From positions 682,001 through 746,000 of the forward strand of contig WSYJ01000157.1 of the NCBI GenBank assembly GCA_020186115.1: a stretch of DNA of 64,000 bases, in the 5' to 3' direction. The stretch's first letter is position 1. Each line of letters starts with the position of its first letter. The position numbers and the translations under genes were made by a program. Under the pieces are notes generated by a model. It was not told the DNA's origin. It saw only the letters and a list, made by a program, of their open reading frames with translations, and searched no databases. The DNA comes from Histomonas meleagridis (Eukaryota > Parabasalia > Tritrichomonadida > Dientamoebidae). Below, in pieces: positions 19,301 through 29,414 of this stretch.

Positions 19301-21764
19301 TAAAAAAGGAATTGAATTTGCACCTAAAGAAATTGTTGAAATTGATTCATTAAATTCGATGATTGAAAAACTTAAGAAATATAATAATGAAGAAAAATCT
19401 AAAACAGTTCCTGAAATAATTATGAATTTAGCTGAATATGTTAATAAAAACTATAAAGAACCTGTTAATTCAATGCTTAATAACCTTATTAGTGACATAT
19501 TAATGTTAATGAAAACTAATCCTTCACTTGGACAAACGCAACTTGAAACATTCATTTATGCATTAAAAGGAAATCCAGAAGATATTACAATTGAGGCACT
19601 TGAGAAACTTAAAAAATCCAAAAATAAATTTGAAATTTATGATTTCCTTCAAAAAGCATTATTTGCTAATGTAATACAAAAATTAATGTCTGGACAGTCA
19701 AATCCTTTAAATGATCCTGATTCTATACAATCAAAACTTCATAAATATGCATCACAAATAGACGAAACTAATAAAGAAGCTACAGATTACTTTGATTTAA
19801 CACAATTAATATCTCAATTTGAAGACTTAGTAATTGGTACAGATGAAACAAATGAAATGGATTCAGAAATGATTTCAGATAAATTAATGGATATAAATAG
19901 TGAAATTGTTTCACTTGGTACAGAGATATCAAATGATTTAAAGAAAGTTACAACAAATTCAATGCCAACAATAACAACTAAATTAAATAATCTTCGTGCT
20001 AAAGCATTTGAAATATTAAATATTTCTTTAGTTTCTTCTTCTAAACGTAATGAAGTTGATAAAAATATTACAAATGAACTTCAAGAAGAAACAATCAAAC
20101 TAATTGAATTATTAAATAATTATACGAATGAAATATCTAAAGTAGTAAATTCATCAAATAAAAATTCTCAAATTAGAAATGTTAATAAAATTAATCGAGA
20201 AATTAATATGTGTATTGGACATATTTCTGAAATTACAGATGAAATAATTGAAACGCCAATAAGTATTATTGAATCATCAACTGAAGATTATAATATAATT
20301 AGTAATCATTTAATGTGTGATATTCTTAAACTTGAGCAATTATCATACGACAATTCTAAAGCGAAACAACTTAAATTTAATAAAATTCATTCATCATTAA
20401 ATCTTAAATTACAAAAATTTGCTTCTAATATTAAAAATATAACTAAAGGTATTGATGAAGAAGATAACATTAATGAAATGGTTAATGATTTACAAAAATT
20501 ATTTGGAAAGTTAACAACAAATGATGCTACAACATTAACAACAGAATTTCCATTAAAACTTTCTAAAGTTGTTAATGAAATCAAAACAAAAGTTATTGAT
20601 TCACTTAATACTGAAATCACACCACAACCAAAGTTTGTATCTCATTTACCATATCGATTTAATATACCAAATATTACTGAAACCCCATCCAAGGAAATTG
20701 TTCAACTTAAATCAATATTTGATACTAAATATAACATAGTTAAATCATCAATAGATAAATTTATTATCTCATTAAATTCATCTAAAACCCCACCTGAACA
20801 AATCGAAAAGCATTTTAATGAATTTCAGTCATCACTTTCCGAATTAATAATTCCAGTTTCACTTATCCAAACATCGACATGGAATTTAGAATGTCAAAAT
20901 CAATTATTAAAAGCCAAAAATTCACTTATAAATGCTGGCGATATAAGTATTGAATCTACAAGAAATCGATTTTTAGGTAATGAAGGTTGGCGTGAATCTA
21001 TATCAATGTTTAATACAACAATAGAATCAGCTTTAGAACAAGCTAAAAATGTTATTGATTCAACAATGAAATCTATTGAAGAAGATTTATCTGTTACAAA
21101 TGAATTAGAAAAAGAACTTATAATTGCTGCATGTTCTTGTCAGTCTTCAATGCAACGATTAAATTCATTAAAGAATAAAGCTATTGAACAAAAAATTACA
21201 ATTGGCGATAATTATTTAGGCTGTGATATAATAGAAGTTAGTACGCCAATACTTAATAATGCTGCGAAATTAATTGACGTTGCAAAGTCACAAACGAAAT
21301 TTGTGTCACAAAAGAATCCCGAAATAATTAATCAAAAAGGTTTAATTAATACCGCTAATAATCTTGTCGATTCACTCGAATTAATAATAATTGCAGCTGA
21401 AGCAACAGTAAACAATGAGCCTGAAGCAATGTCCAAGATATTGGCTGGGTGTAACTTGATAAGTCAAGCTGTTGCACATTTCTTAGTAGAAAATAACCAA
21501 AAAGCTGGATCTCCTGAACTAAATGTAACATTGCGTAAAATTACTGACTCTGTACAGTATCTGATTAAGCAATTAAGACAATTCGCTGAAGCAGCTATGG
21601 ATGCTGAAAAGAATAAACAAAATACAGAAAGTAATGTAACTGGCACAAAAAGACCATTGAATAACATGATCGCGAAGTTAAATGCAGAGGCTAAAGTTGT
21701 CGCCGCAAGAAAAGCTCTTGAAGAAGCAGAGAAACTTGCAAAGGAAGCAAGACAAGGAAAATAA
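16335..21764 (+). CDS. Giant helical rod protein with C-terminal I/LWEQ (talin/HIP1R-type) actin-binding domain
   Basis: 1809 residues, one uninterrupted frame. Residues 1 to about 1600 are long amphipathic helices resembling the talin/vinculin rod, with no FERM or ANTH domain at the N-terminus. The last 200 residues match the I/LWEQ (THATCH) module: AAKLIDVAKSQ, then KGLINTANNLVDSLELII, an AAEATV turn, AGCNLISQAVAHFLVE (family: EIAASTAQLVAAS), a four-helix continuation and a final latch-like helix AARKALEEAEKLAKEAR. In talin, Sla2 and HIP1R this domain binds F-actin. A cytoskeletal linker role is therefore likely. Which membrane or adhesion partner the rod binds is unknown. The ATG is supported by an initiator 14 bases upstream. 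The stop TAAAC contains TAAA. Confidence 0.85.
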   Translation: MNEFTELINGFNRAITPANAMLHEIEVQLTSQSFSNGLINETIKKNNLQQEISTNVQNAISAALFAKALSFGFPKKLPPKEILPQVIYGNSTLAFYFEELQRYVSSVPDFIDEYMKVLKDLISGKENDYSKIVYGIVDHIGIIQTLALATDFENRQIPSQYLIVPTIKPHLEQFSNQVLGIVKSGEAYRIASMNRQPTSELETALDTLVKTAKETIQKQIELFGDIKQKINDSFVPSYNEDAYDHFQQYAQQYSSTLASICLLSLKIGMNVPNTLHIIAQVLEKMTKFGYDMFAPILNIMRFRDKFEKSIENSKDAHENIGQIFAPLLQSLVNIQPQLLIPFQNFVNAQFVLLFQKLQKLNSEYDDEMNKLISVLRQDKKFSVFQTVGQLSQSDLSDAAKASMEVTSKILTQLLKTGSSIEEISENIKTLNSEYSKFNAFIQTKINQEKDAQQLIKLIQHRDSISKSLIEFVDGFKSFSLNPTNALIRNKAGIHTSAFLLSLCGLDTTNPIIKQLTTIRQLLADNIVRFYPNNMKALIEICTIFHNRKDEIPLQTRQQFLGIYSVFMDSLRKTSNVFSSNSNSNNPQNVINCIKEYDMLKYLIKGLIVSLKDPNIPKDLLPLINNLEIFLYNITEIPNSFKLSFQIHYKHCVDAFTQYMGPFFEMIISAATVQSEEYYQHFREVKNSINEGIKSIKERLEHPPPFGIYDKKYILGLIGTSKDVFQPTFDILKESQEILRNAHAPAQLKVGVNSITQILSLIGQLMTYIGALTIEGEIPMKSLIVFAIKDCCDDVGIKINNLKQVINDQVKVSQFGQQLITSLCEYSDALEKIEQLKPLSEQIRLMSNNIGENIVRIAIGDNTQIPTLNSIFDNILAFNQKLKPFSDKFISEVQSIGEIETKKTQEEKPKYNEFISHLPTEEETEKMFIDIMQSNNDALKTLLSKCVTSLKEDIDEFKQLFEEYNKNQNKDINEKIKMIAERIEKGKDIIKKGIEFAPKEIVEIDSLNSMIEKLKKYNNEEKSKTVPEIIMNLAEYVNKNYKEPVNSMLNNLISDILMLMKTNPSLGQTQLETFIYALKGNPEDITIEALEKLKKSKNKFEIYDFLQKALFANVIQKLMSGQSNPLNDPDSIQSKLHKYASQIDETNKEATDYFDLTQLISQFEDLVIGTDETNEMDSEMISDKLMDINSEIVSLGTEISNDLKKVTTNSMPTITTKLNNLRAKAFEILNISLVSSSKRNEVDKNITNELQEETIKLIELLNNYTNEISKVVNSSNKNSQIRNVNKINREINMCIGHISEITDEIIETPISIIESSTEDYNIISNHLMCDILKLEQLSYDNSKAKQLKFNKIHSSLNLKLQKFASNIKNITKGIDEEDNINEMVNDLQKLFGKLTTNDATTLTTEFPLKLSKVVNEIKTKVIDSLNTEITPQPKFVSHLPYRFNIPNITETPSKEIVQLKSIFDTKYNIVKSSIDKFIISLNSSKTPPEQIEKHFNEFQSSLSELIIPVSLIQTSTWNLECQNQLLKAKNSLINAGDISIESTRNRFLGNEGWRESISMFNTTIESALEQAKNVIDSTMKSIEEDLSVTNELEKELIIAACSCQSSMQRLNSLKNKAIEQKITIGDNYLGCDIIEVSTPILNNAAKLIDVAKSQTKFVSQKNPEIINQKGLINTANNLVDSLELIIIAAEATVNNEPEAMSKILAGCNLISQAVAHFLVENNQKAGSPELNVTLRKITDSVQYLIKQLRQFAEAAMDAEKNKQNTESNVTGTKRPLNNMIAKLNAEAKVVAARKALEEAEKLAKEARQGK

Positions 21765-22049
21765 ACTACTTGAAATCTTGAAATTTAAATATTTTTTTTA
21801 TCCATTTTGTAATATATTATTTATAAATGTAATGAAAATTGAGTTCTGATGCTTTAATGATTAATTATTGTATATAAATTCATTTTCGTTGATAATTTTT
21901 TGTGCAGTTTATGATTACAATTTCCCAAAAGGTCAATCAAATCTTTATCATTAATATAAAATAAAAATTTTATATCTTTTATCTCAGATAATTTTGTTTT
22001 AAATGGAATTGACGAAACATAACAACATACATATATATATATTTATTGA
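21765..22049. other. Convergent intergenic with TA repeat
   Basis: About 285 AT-rich bases between convergent genes, including a TA dinucleotide tract near 22029-22040. No gene seen. Confidence 0.5.
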
Positions 22050-25000
22050 TTAATTTAAGACCAATGGAACCAATGACAATATTCCGTTGTTTTGCATCAC
22101 TGCCAATATCTCCAACTCTTCGTCATATTTCATATTCACAATTCCTTTATGCGCTGATTTCATTACGCATTTAAATTCTAGGTAAAATGTTTCTGCCACG
22201 TAAACGTTACCTTTATCATCAGCGATTGCGATATAATCGAATCCATTAATATTTTTAAATGTTTCGACACATGTAATGTTATCGACGAAATTCATTTTCC
22301 TAATGAAACCACCGTTAACATTATAAAGGAAAATCAAATTTCCTGCGAAAACAATAATGAAACCCCAACAAAATGAAATCAAAATTCTCGAAGCGAATTC
22401 TCCTTCTAAATCGAGTTCGAACAAGAAGGCTCCATTATTAAGCGAGAAAACAGCGATATTTCCATTCATTAAAACTATAGCGATGATATGGAAACGATCA
22501 CTTATCACGAAATTACAAATTTTCCCACAACTAATGTTACATAAAGGTTCCAATTTTAGTTTGTTATTTGATAAAAATTGTACTAAGTAAACAATACCAT
22601 TTTTATCAGATATTGCAATTGTCGATTTATAAGTTGATATAATATTTGATTTCTTATAATGAATTTTATAATTATTTATATTATTTTTATTAATTTTTGT
22701 TATGAATGTTTTATATATTAAAATGATTTCGTTTTTTAAATATATAATTTTATTAGGATTTGGTACAATATTATTATTTAATATTTTTTCTTTTGGATTT
22801 TTGTTTTGGTTTTTAATATAAATTGTGTTTAATATTAACTTATCTTTAATGATTAATAATAATTCAATTGTTTTTATGTCAAATTCACCAAAAGAAGCAG
22901 CGAAAATTTTATTTTTTGTTAAATTAAAATCGATTTTCTTTTGTAATATGTTTTTCTTCACATAATTATTCCGTTTCGGATGTGGATTATTAAACAAAAC
23001 ATGAGGTAATTGTCCTGTTTGTGATAAAGTTTCTTCAATAATTTCATTTGGTAAATCGTAATTATTTCGTTCTTCCCAAACGTGTTCATTTAATATTGGA
23101 TCGAATACATTAATATGTTCAATCGCAGCATTACCATTTGTTGCATAACCGAATAACAAATCGATCCATTTATTAATATTTTTGGAGACATAATCACTTT
23201 CAAGTGCTTTTCTTTGTAAATATACAAATTCATAAGCGTTTTCACTCCATTTCGGTAATATAATATCATTAATAATTTCATCTTTAATATTGTTTATATT
23301 AATAAATATCTCCGGCTGATAATAAAACTCTGGTGGTATTTCCCAACAATAAGTATTATGTAACACTTGCGAAATCGATGACGTCATTGACTTAAATAAA
23401 CGTGAAGGAATACAAAACTTTCCATTTTCGATTTTCAAATGAATACTTGTGAATGGCTCAAGGCGAAGCATATAATGAGAAATAATTGTTGGATTAGAAG
23501 GAGATGTCATAAATATATTATTCTCATGTGAAATAGGTAACAAAGAATCGAACTTCGATTTTAAGATTGCTTGATTCTCCGTTAATTGTGCTGGAATTGG
23601 ATATTGGAAGTTTCGATATAACGTTTCATCTTTAACATCGAATTTATCAGTATTATAATTAAGTATTACCCATGGAAAGATTGGATAATTAGAATTGTCA
23701 TTAAATGTTCGGCCACTATATAAATTTATTAACATTAAATATTCGAAATTTGTAATTTTATGTTCAAGCCATTTATTAGTTATGTTTGATTTTAAGAATA
23801 AATCTTTAAATGAACTTGTTTGAATTAGTTCTAAATTATCCATTTTTAAGTTCTTAAGTTGTTTAATAATTACATTAGCATTAGTTGGTGAGAAATCAAA
23901 TAAATATGATTTACCATTTGTTAATATTAATTCTAATGAACGAAGTTTTTGAAAACGTGGTTTAACAAATATAAATTTTATTAAATTTAAATATATTTTC
24001 TTATATCCATCTAATATTATATAATCTTTAAATATTTGAAATATACGTGAAATTATATGATCAAGTTTAATTTGTTTACAATATATCGTAAATAATGAAT
24101 TCGATAATTTTTGTGAATGTTTCTCTAAATGCGTTTTCTTTTTAATCTTTATTAATGGTTGATAACAATCACAATATATTAATGAATGTTCATATATATT
24201 TTTATCATGTTTTCGTTTTAATATTGGATCATATAAGACAAAAAGTTTTTGGATTTTCTTTTCACTTTTATGATAAAAGTTTTCGAGTTTTTGATTTATA
24301 TAATAATTCTCACTAAACGCAATTTCGATTTCTTCTTTTCTGAAAAATGTTTGATATAAAAGTGATTTTTGTTTTTGTGATTCATAATAATTACGTAAAT
24401 TCTTTTGTAATATTATTACATTATGATACCAATTTGATGAAGTTATATTATAATAATTTGATAAAATTTCATTTAATTCATTCGAAATGTTATGAATTGA
24501 TTTCTTCTTTAAAATCGATTTCAAATATTTATATATAACAATTAATGTATTATTTGCTGATTTAGGTAATATACTACAAACATTGGAAATTAAATCTTCA
24601 TCAATATTAAAATCATTTTTATCATTGTTAATAAAATGAAATCCAAATGTATATAAATCATTTGGTATTTCTTTATTTAAACAATTTAAATATGAATCAA
24701 CAAAATATAATTCATCATTACATATATCATTTAATGTTAAGAAATCTAATGCTGAATGCCTTCTAAAATGCGTTGGTGTCGTATCTTCAAATAAAGGTTT
24801 AATTCTTCGATTGCCAGGTCGTTTATAAGTTTCGAATTTATTTGTAAAGTTTTGACTTGATGAAAGTTCAATTCGATTATTTTGTAATTCGATATTATTC
24901 TTTATTAATAAATCTTTAAAAGGCGAATCTTTAAATAAAGTTTTTAATGGGTTCGAAATAAATTTTTTAGGGATATGAAACAAAATTGTTTTAATACCAA

Positions 25001-28000
25001 TTTCAAATAATGATATTTTAATAGTTTCATTTTTAAATATATTTAAATTTAATATTGTTGAAACTAATTCATTTCTAATTAATGATAATTTAATGTTATC
25101 ATTTTCCATTATATCGATTAATGTCAAAACATTTTTTAATTCATCGACATGAAAATCTTTTAATAAAACTGTACATATGAAATATATTATACTACGATGA
25201 TCAGGATTTTGTAATTTAGACGAAAGTATTAAAGGTAAAAAAGCCCAATTTTGATTCTTTTTTATTAAATGAAATACATTTTGAGGAATATTTTTCATTA
25301 ATAATGAAATAGTTTTCATATTTTTATAATCTAAAAATATCGAAATTTTAATGATTAATGGATATATTAATGGATATTTTGGTAAAATTTCGATACATTT
25401 ATTAAATAATTCTTGAGTAAAATAAAGTTTATTAATTAATGAATTTATTATATCAATATTTTCAAGTATATTATCTCCTGAATTTATATATAAAGTTTTT
25501 AATGCTTCAATAAAAACATCTTCTTTTTTAGGCTTAAAAAAGAATAACAAATAATTTATAATCGTTTTATTCGGCTTACAAATCTTTCGAAGTAATTTAA
25601 AGAAGAAACAAACTTGTTGAATATCATTACAAGTCGCACAATGTGATAATAAAGATAAAGTATCTTTTGAAGAGAATTCTTCTGTTGAATGAGCAATCGA
25701 ATACATTAATTTCTTAAGTTGATTATGACATTCAATAATATTTAAATTCGGATCTCTAATTCGTTTTTTAACACCTTTTATTATATCCGTTTCGATAGGT
25801 TTATACCAAAAGTAAATCCGAATATATGAAAGCATTGAAGAAAAACTTCGAACTTCTTGAATATATTGTTTACATAAATCAAATAACAATGTACTCCAAT
25901 GTGTAACTATTTTTATTAGTTGTGAAGCTTCAGATGAAATCCAAAGCTCAAAATTTAATAAAAGATTATCAATTAAACTTTTTATTATATATGGCTCTAT
26001 ACAAGAATCTAATATTTCAAAGATATTTAAGTATAAAGAATATGTTAAAATAGAAGGATTAGCTTTCATTAATAAATTAGCTATTAATGTAAATATTGAA
26101 GATTCTTTTTGTAGTTTTTTGGAATAAAATAAAATATTTTTCAAAAATGTAAATAATGACTTTAAATAACTTTCAGGCATTTTATTTATTGAAGAAAATA
26201 ATAAAATAAAAACTTCAATAACTTCTTTAGTACCTAAACAATCCAAAATATTTGGGATGAAATGAATTCGTTTTTTATTTTCAATAAGTTTATAAGGATT
26301 ACTTTTAATGTTTGGATATGAGAAAATTAAATTATTAGTTAAATAAGAATTAGTATTAATATTTTGTAATATTTCTTGTTCATTTAAACAACAATTATAA
26401 AATAATAAATGATCAAGAAATAAAGGATAACCATCTTTAATCGTACATTTCGAATCTTGTCTTTCTAATAATGCACCTATAGCTATATTTACAGTAGGCG
26501 ATTGAAAAACAGGTGGTGTTATCGAAAACAAATCAGTATTTTTATTATTTAATTGGAATAATATTATTCCTTTATTTTTAGTGACTTTAAATATTATTGT
26601 TATCATTGTCCATTTACAACTTGGAAATGAAGACAATAATAAAACAGAATATGCACCATCCGGATTATATACATGACAAACTAATGAATCACCATTAAAG
26701 AATAATGTAATTCCATTATATTGTGAATCATATACAGATAGAATAGAATGTTTAGAATTAACTATTTGTGAATATGCTGAATCTAATTTAACTGAACATT
26801 GATATGTAAATTCAGTAAATAAATCAATCGGTAAATTAGTTTGATGTAATAATGCTTCATTAAAAAATCGAAATGGTAAAATAGTCGAATTGTTTTTACC
26901 TAAATAAAATAATTGATTATTAAGCATTTCAAAAATCGAATTACGAAATTCATTTGAAAATTCTTTTTTAGGATTTAATAACCAAATACATTTCATTGTA
27001 ATATTAACTGAAGATTTAATTAAACTTATCGATAAAAATAATGGAAATATTTTCGTTAATATTATTTGATTATTTGTTAAATTATCAAATGTACAACCTC
27101 TAATTTTAAATGTTTTCGATTTCTCAGATATATAATGAAGTAATAAATAATCTAATTCACCATGATGACATTGGAAACAATTATATATCGAATGATTACA
27201 TAACTTTTCGAAAAACGTCAAAATTAATTCGAATTTTTCTTGTGTTCGAACTATACTAAATATTAATAATATTAACGAAGAATTAGCTATGATAAACATT
27301 GATGAAGTATTCGCATATCTTACAGAACCAATTAATCCAAGTAATGCAGAAATAGTTTCTTCAGTTGGATCATTTTCTTCTATTTTTCGAATTGCGTCAG
27401 AAAACTGTTGAATTTGTTTTGTAGTTAATTCAACATTTGTTTTAGCAGATAAAGAAATTTGTAATAACAAATGAAACGTTTGTCTTAAAAAAGAAGGTGA
27501 TGGATGCGCATATAAAAACATTGTTATTGGATTAATTAATATATCAAATGAATGAACATTTTTATTAATTATTCCGGCTTCATTTATTAATGTAATTAAT
27601 TCTAATCCTAAATCTATTGCTTGTTGTTCATTTGAAGAAGTACATACAGCAAATAAACTTGAGATAGAATCAATACATGGTTTAATTTGATGGTTTTCAT
27701 TACAGTTTATTAAAAATTTCGATAATGATGAAAAGATTGAAAATCGTAATGATGGATCTAAAAGATATAATAAATACCAATTAACAAATATACTTGTTGA
27801 GAAACATTTCATTGATACTTCTTGATTATCAAGTATCGTAAATAAAAATATAAATATAATCGATCTACATGATTGAATCGAATTAAATATTTCAGTATTA
27901 TCTTTATATATTTTATGTAATTTCCCTAAAATTGTTAATACTTGTATTAATGATTCTAATGTTTCTTCACGTATAAATAATTCTAAATTTAAAATTGATA

Positions 28001-29324
28001 ATTTTAAATGTAAATATCCAATAACTTCTGAATATATAAATGGATATATCTTAAAATAATCTAAAATTTCAGGTAAACAATATTGATGTTTTTCAATGAT
28101 ATATGTAAAAAGATGTTTCCGAATTGTAAACACTACAATTTCATCTTCTTTCTTATCTAAAAACATATTAATTTCGGGTTCAAATATTATGGGATTAAAT
28201 AATGATTTTAATATATTTTTTGTTATTTGGATTTTCTCATATCGAAATAAAAATTTAATAAAAATTATATAATATTCAATGTTTTGAGTACCAAAAAGAT
28301 AATTTGATAATTGCTCAACATAAAAATTTATATATTTATTAGGTAACTCATCAAAAAATGTTATAATTGAATCATAAAATTCAAGTGTTTCATTCGGTAA
28401 ATAATCATCATAACTTTTAAAATCTTCAAATACTATAGGATCTAATGGTGATAAACCTTTAGGAAATGTATTTTCAACATCAAAATTAAAGGAATATTCA
28501 AATGTAAAGTCTAAAGATATATTAAATTTTTTAAAATCCGGAATTTGTATTGAATTATGAATAAACCTTTCAATTATTGCTGGTAATTTCTTGAAAACAT
28601 TCATCAATAGATCGCTTTCATATATCTTGGAAATATGAGAAATTAAATGTAATGTATCTTCATGTAGTTTTTCTATATAATCATCAAGTAAAATTATAAA
28701 AGAATCAAAATCACACGACTTAAAATCATCAGGATAAAACTCTATAGAAACTCGTAATGATCGTATAATTTGTTCACGATAATTTTCATCTTTTGAAAAT
28801 TTAAAAACAGAAACAAAAAGTGAATAATAATATGACTCGCAAAACGTAAAACATTGATAAAATAACTCATTAGGAATTGGAATGTCGGTATAGGTAATGT
28901 AGTGTTCGAGTGATTTCTTGATTGAAAAACGTTGTATTAATTTTGAAGTATTTAAGAATAATAACGAATTAATTAAAAGTGAAATACTTGATAATTTTTC
29001 ACTAACATCTTTGGAAGAAATCCATGATAAAAAATGTGCCATAGTTATTTTGAAATTATGACCAAATTTTTCTAGGATTCCTGGATCAAAAGAAAATACA
29101 TCAGAGATTGGATTCAAAGCATCAATGTAAGAATTCCCTGCTTGAATGCTTTCAGATATTTCTTGAATTTGTTGTTTATTTAATGATGGAATAATATATT
29201 GTTTTGTAATTGAATAATCATCATTCGAAATTTCCTTATGATTTTCATTCTGGCTTAAAAACTTTTTCAAAATTTCCAAAAGAATAGAATCATCACTAGG
29301 TTTTATTTTTTCTTCGTCCGACAT
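22050..29324 (-). CDS. Giant PH-BEACH-WD protein (LvsA/neurobeachin/WDFY family)
   Basis: 2424 residues from ATG 29324; a GTG four codons upstream opens the frame but is not a eukaryotic start. Order: helical solenoid (1-850); a concanavalin A-like domain (about 850-985, with ITLFFNGDSLVCHVY and IAIGALLER); more solenoid; a PH-like domain (about 1735-1835); the BEACH domain (about 1845-2116); then beta-propeller strands to the end. BEACH signatures are clear: ITNFEYLMLINLYSGR, YPIFPWV, LRLEPFT, PPEFYYQPEIF, KWIDLLFGY and PHPKR. This family acts as scaffold in membrane fission/fusion, autophagy and contractile or secretory vesicle traffic. Divergent from LSG1 with only 90 bases between ATGs. 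Confidence 0.95.
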   Translation of the reverse strand: MSDEEKIKPSDDSILLEILKKFLSQNENHKEISNDDYSITKQYIIPSLNKQQIQEISESIQAGNSYIDALNPISDVFSFDPGILEKFGHNFKITMAHFLSWISSKDVSEKLSSISLLINSLLFLNTSKLIQRFSIKKSLEHYITYTDIPIPNELFYQCFTFCESYYYSLFVSVFKFSKDENYREQIIRSLRVSIEFYPDDFKSCDFDSFIILLDDYIEKLHEDTLHLISHISKIYESDLLMNVFKKLPAIIERFIHNSIQIPDFKKFNISLDFTFEYSFNFDVENTFPKGLSPLDPIVFEDFKSYDDYLPNETLEFYDSIITFFDELPNKYINFYVEQLSNYLFGTQNIEYYIIFIKFLFRYEKIQITKNILKSLFNPIIFEPEINMFLDKKEDEIVVFTIRKHLFTYIIEKHQYCLPEILDYFKIYPFIYSEVIGYLHLKLSILNLELFIREETLESLIQVLTILGKLHKIYKDNTEIFNSIQSCRSIIFIFLFTILDNQEVSMKCFSTSIFVNWYLLYLLDPSLRFSIFSSLSKFLINCNENHQIKPCIDSISSLFAVCTSSNEQQAIDLGLELITLINEAGIINKNVHSFDILINPITMFLYAHPSPSFLRQTFHLLLQISLSAKTNVELTTKQIQQFSDAIRKIEENDPTEETISALLGLIGSVRYANTSSMFIIANSSLILLIFSIVRTQEKFELILTFFEKLCNHSIYNCFQCHHGELDYLLLHYISEKSKTFKIRGCTFDNLTNNQIILTKIFPLFLSISLIKSSVNITMKCIWLLNPKKEFSNEFRNSIFEMLNNQLFYLGKNNSTILPFRFFNEALLHQTNLPIDLFTEFTYQCSVKLDSAYSQIVNSKHSILSVYDSQYNGITLFFNGDSLVCHVYNPDGAYSVLLLSSFPSCKWTMITIIFKVTKNKGIILFQLNNKNTDLFSITPPVFQSPTVNIAIGALLERQDSKCTIKDGYPLFLDHLLFYNCCLNEQEILQNINTNSYLTNNLIFSYPNIKSNPYKLIENKKRIHFIPNILDCLGTKEVIEVFILLFSSINKMPESYLKSLFTFLKNILFYSKKLQKESSIFTLIANLLMKANPSILTYSLYLNIFEILDSCIEPYIIKSLIDNLLLNFELWISSEASQLIKIVTHWSTLLFDLCKQYIQEVRSFSSMLSYIRIYFWYKPIETDIIKGVKKRIRDPNLNIIECHNQLKKLMYSIAHSTEEFSSKDTLSLLSHCATCNDIQQVCFFFKLLRKICKPNKTIINYLLFFFKPKKEDVFIEALKTLYINSGDNILENIDIINSLINKLYFTQELFNKCIEILPKYPLIYPLIIKISIFLDYKNMKTISLLMKNIPQNVFHLIKKNQNWAFLPLILSSKLQNPDHRSIIYFICTVLLKDFHVDELKNVLTLIDIMENDNIKLSLIRNELVSTILNLNIFKNETIKISLFEIGIKTILFHIPKKFISNPLKTLFKDSPFKDLLIKNNIELQNNRIELSSSQNFTNKFETYKRPGNRRIKPLFEDTTPTHFRRHSALDFLTLNDICNDELYFVDSYLNCLNKEIPNDLYTFGFHFINNDKNDFNIDEDLISNVCSILPKSANNTLIVIYKYLKSILKKKSIHNISNELNEILSNYYNITSSNWYHNVIILQKNLRNYYESQKQKSLLYQTFFRKEEIEIAFSENYYINQKLENFYHKSEKKIQKLFVLYDPILKRKHDKNIYEHSLIYCDCYQPLIKIKKKTHLEKHSQKLSNSLFTIYCKQIKLDHIISRIFQIFKDYIILDGYKKIYLNLIKFIFVKPRFQKLRSLELILTNGKSYLFDFSPTNANVIIKQLKNLKMDNLELIQTSSFKDLFLKSNITNKWLEHKITNFEYLMLINLYSGRTFNDNSNYPIFPWVILNYNTDKFDVKDETLYRNFQYPIPAQLTENQAILKSKFDSLLPISHENNIFMTSPSNPTIISHYMLRLEPFTSIHLKIENGKFCIPSRLFKSMTSSISQVLHNTYCWEIPPEFYYQPEIFININNIKDEIINDIILPKWSENAYEFVYLQRKALESDYVSKNINKWIDLLFGYATNGNAAIEHINVFDPILNEHVWEERNNYDLPNEIIEETLSQTGQLPHVLFNNPHPKRNNYVKKNILQKKIDFNLTKNKIFAASFGEFDIKTIELLLIIKDKLILNTIYIKNQNKNPKEKILNNNIVPNPNKIIYLKNEIILIYKTFITKINKNNINNYKIHYKKSNIISTYKSTIAISDKNGIVYLVQFLSNNKLKLEPLCNISCGKICNFVISDRFHIIAIVLMNGNIAVFSLNNGAFLFELDLEGEFASRILISFCWGFIIVFAGNLIFLYNVNGGFIRKMNFVDNITCVETFKNINGFDYIAIADDKGNVYVAETFYLEFKCVMKSAHKGIVNMKYDEELEILAVMQNNGILSLVPLVLN

Positions 29325-29336
29325 TACCCTTATCAC

Positions 29337-29369
29337 TAACGGTTAAAGGCAGTTTAATGTATAACGGTC
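29337..29369. promoter_or_regulatory. Shared divergent promoter with two TAACGGT boxes
   Basis: TAACGGTT (29337-29344) and TAACGGTC (29362-29369) lie in the 90-base gap between the BEACH and LSG1 genes. On the minus strand CCTTT (29345-29349), like the trichomonad M5 start element, lies 21 bases before the BEACH ATG. The function is inferred from spacing. Confidence 0.5.
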
Positions 29370-29414
29370 GATGGAGTACCCCAAACCGAAGCTTGGTCAT
29401 GTAGAAAATCTTAA

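Noticed and set aside
22029-22040. TA dinucleotide run as an element
   Set aside because: Short AT tract expected in such AT-rich intergenic DNA.
22050-29336. GTG start at 29336 for the BEACH protein, and similar GTG/TTG starts for several other genes
   Set aside because: Eukaryotic nuclear genes start at ATG. The first in-frame ATG was used in each case (29324, 4898, 10324, 12875, 32388, 33638, 34968, 37299, 40517, 41105, 46241, 53533, 55589).
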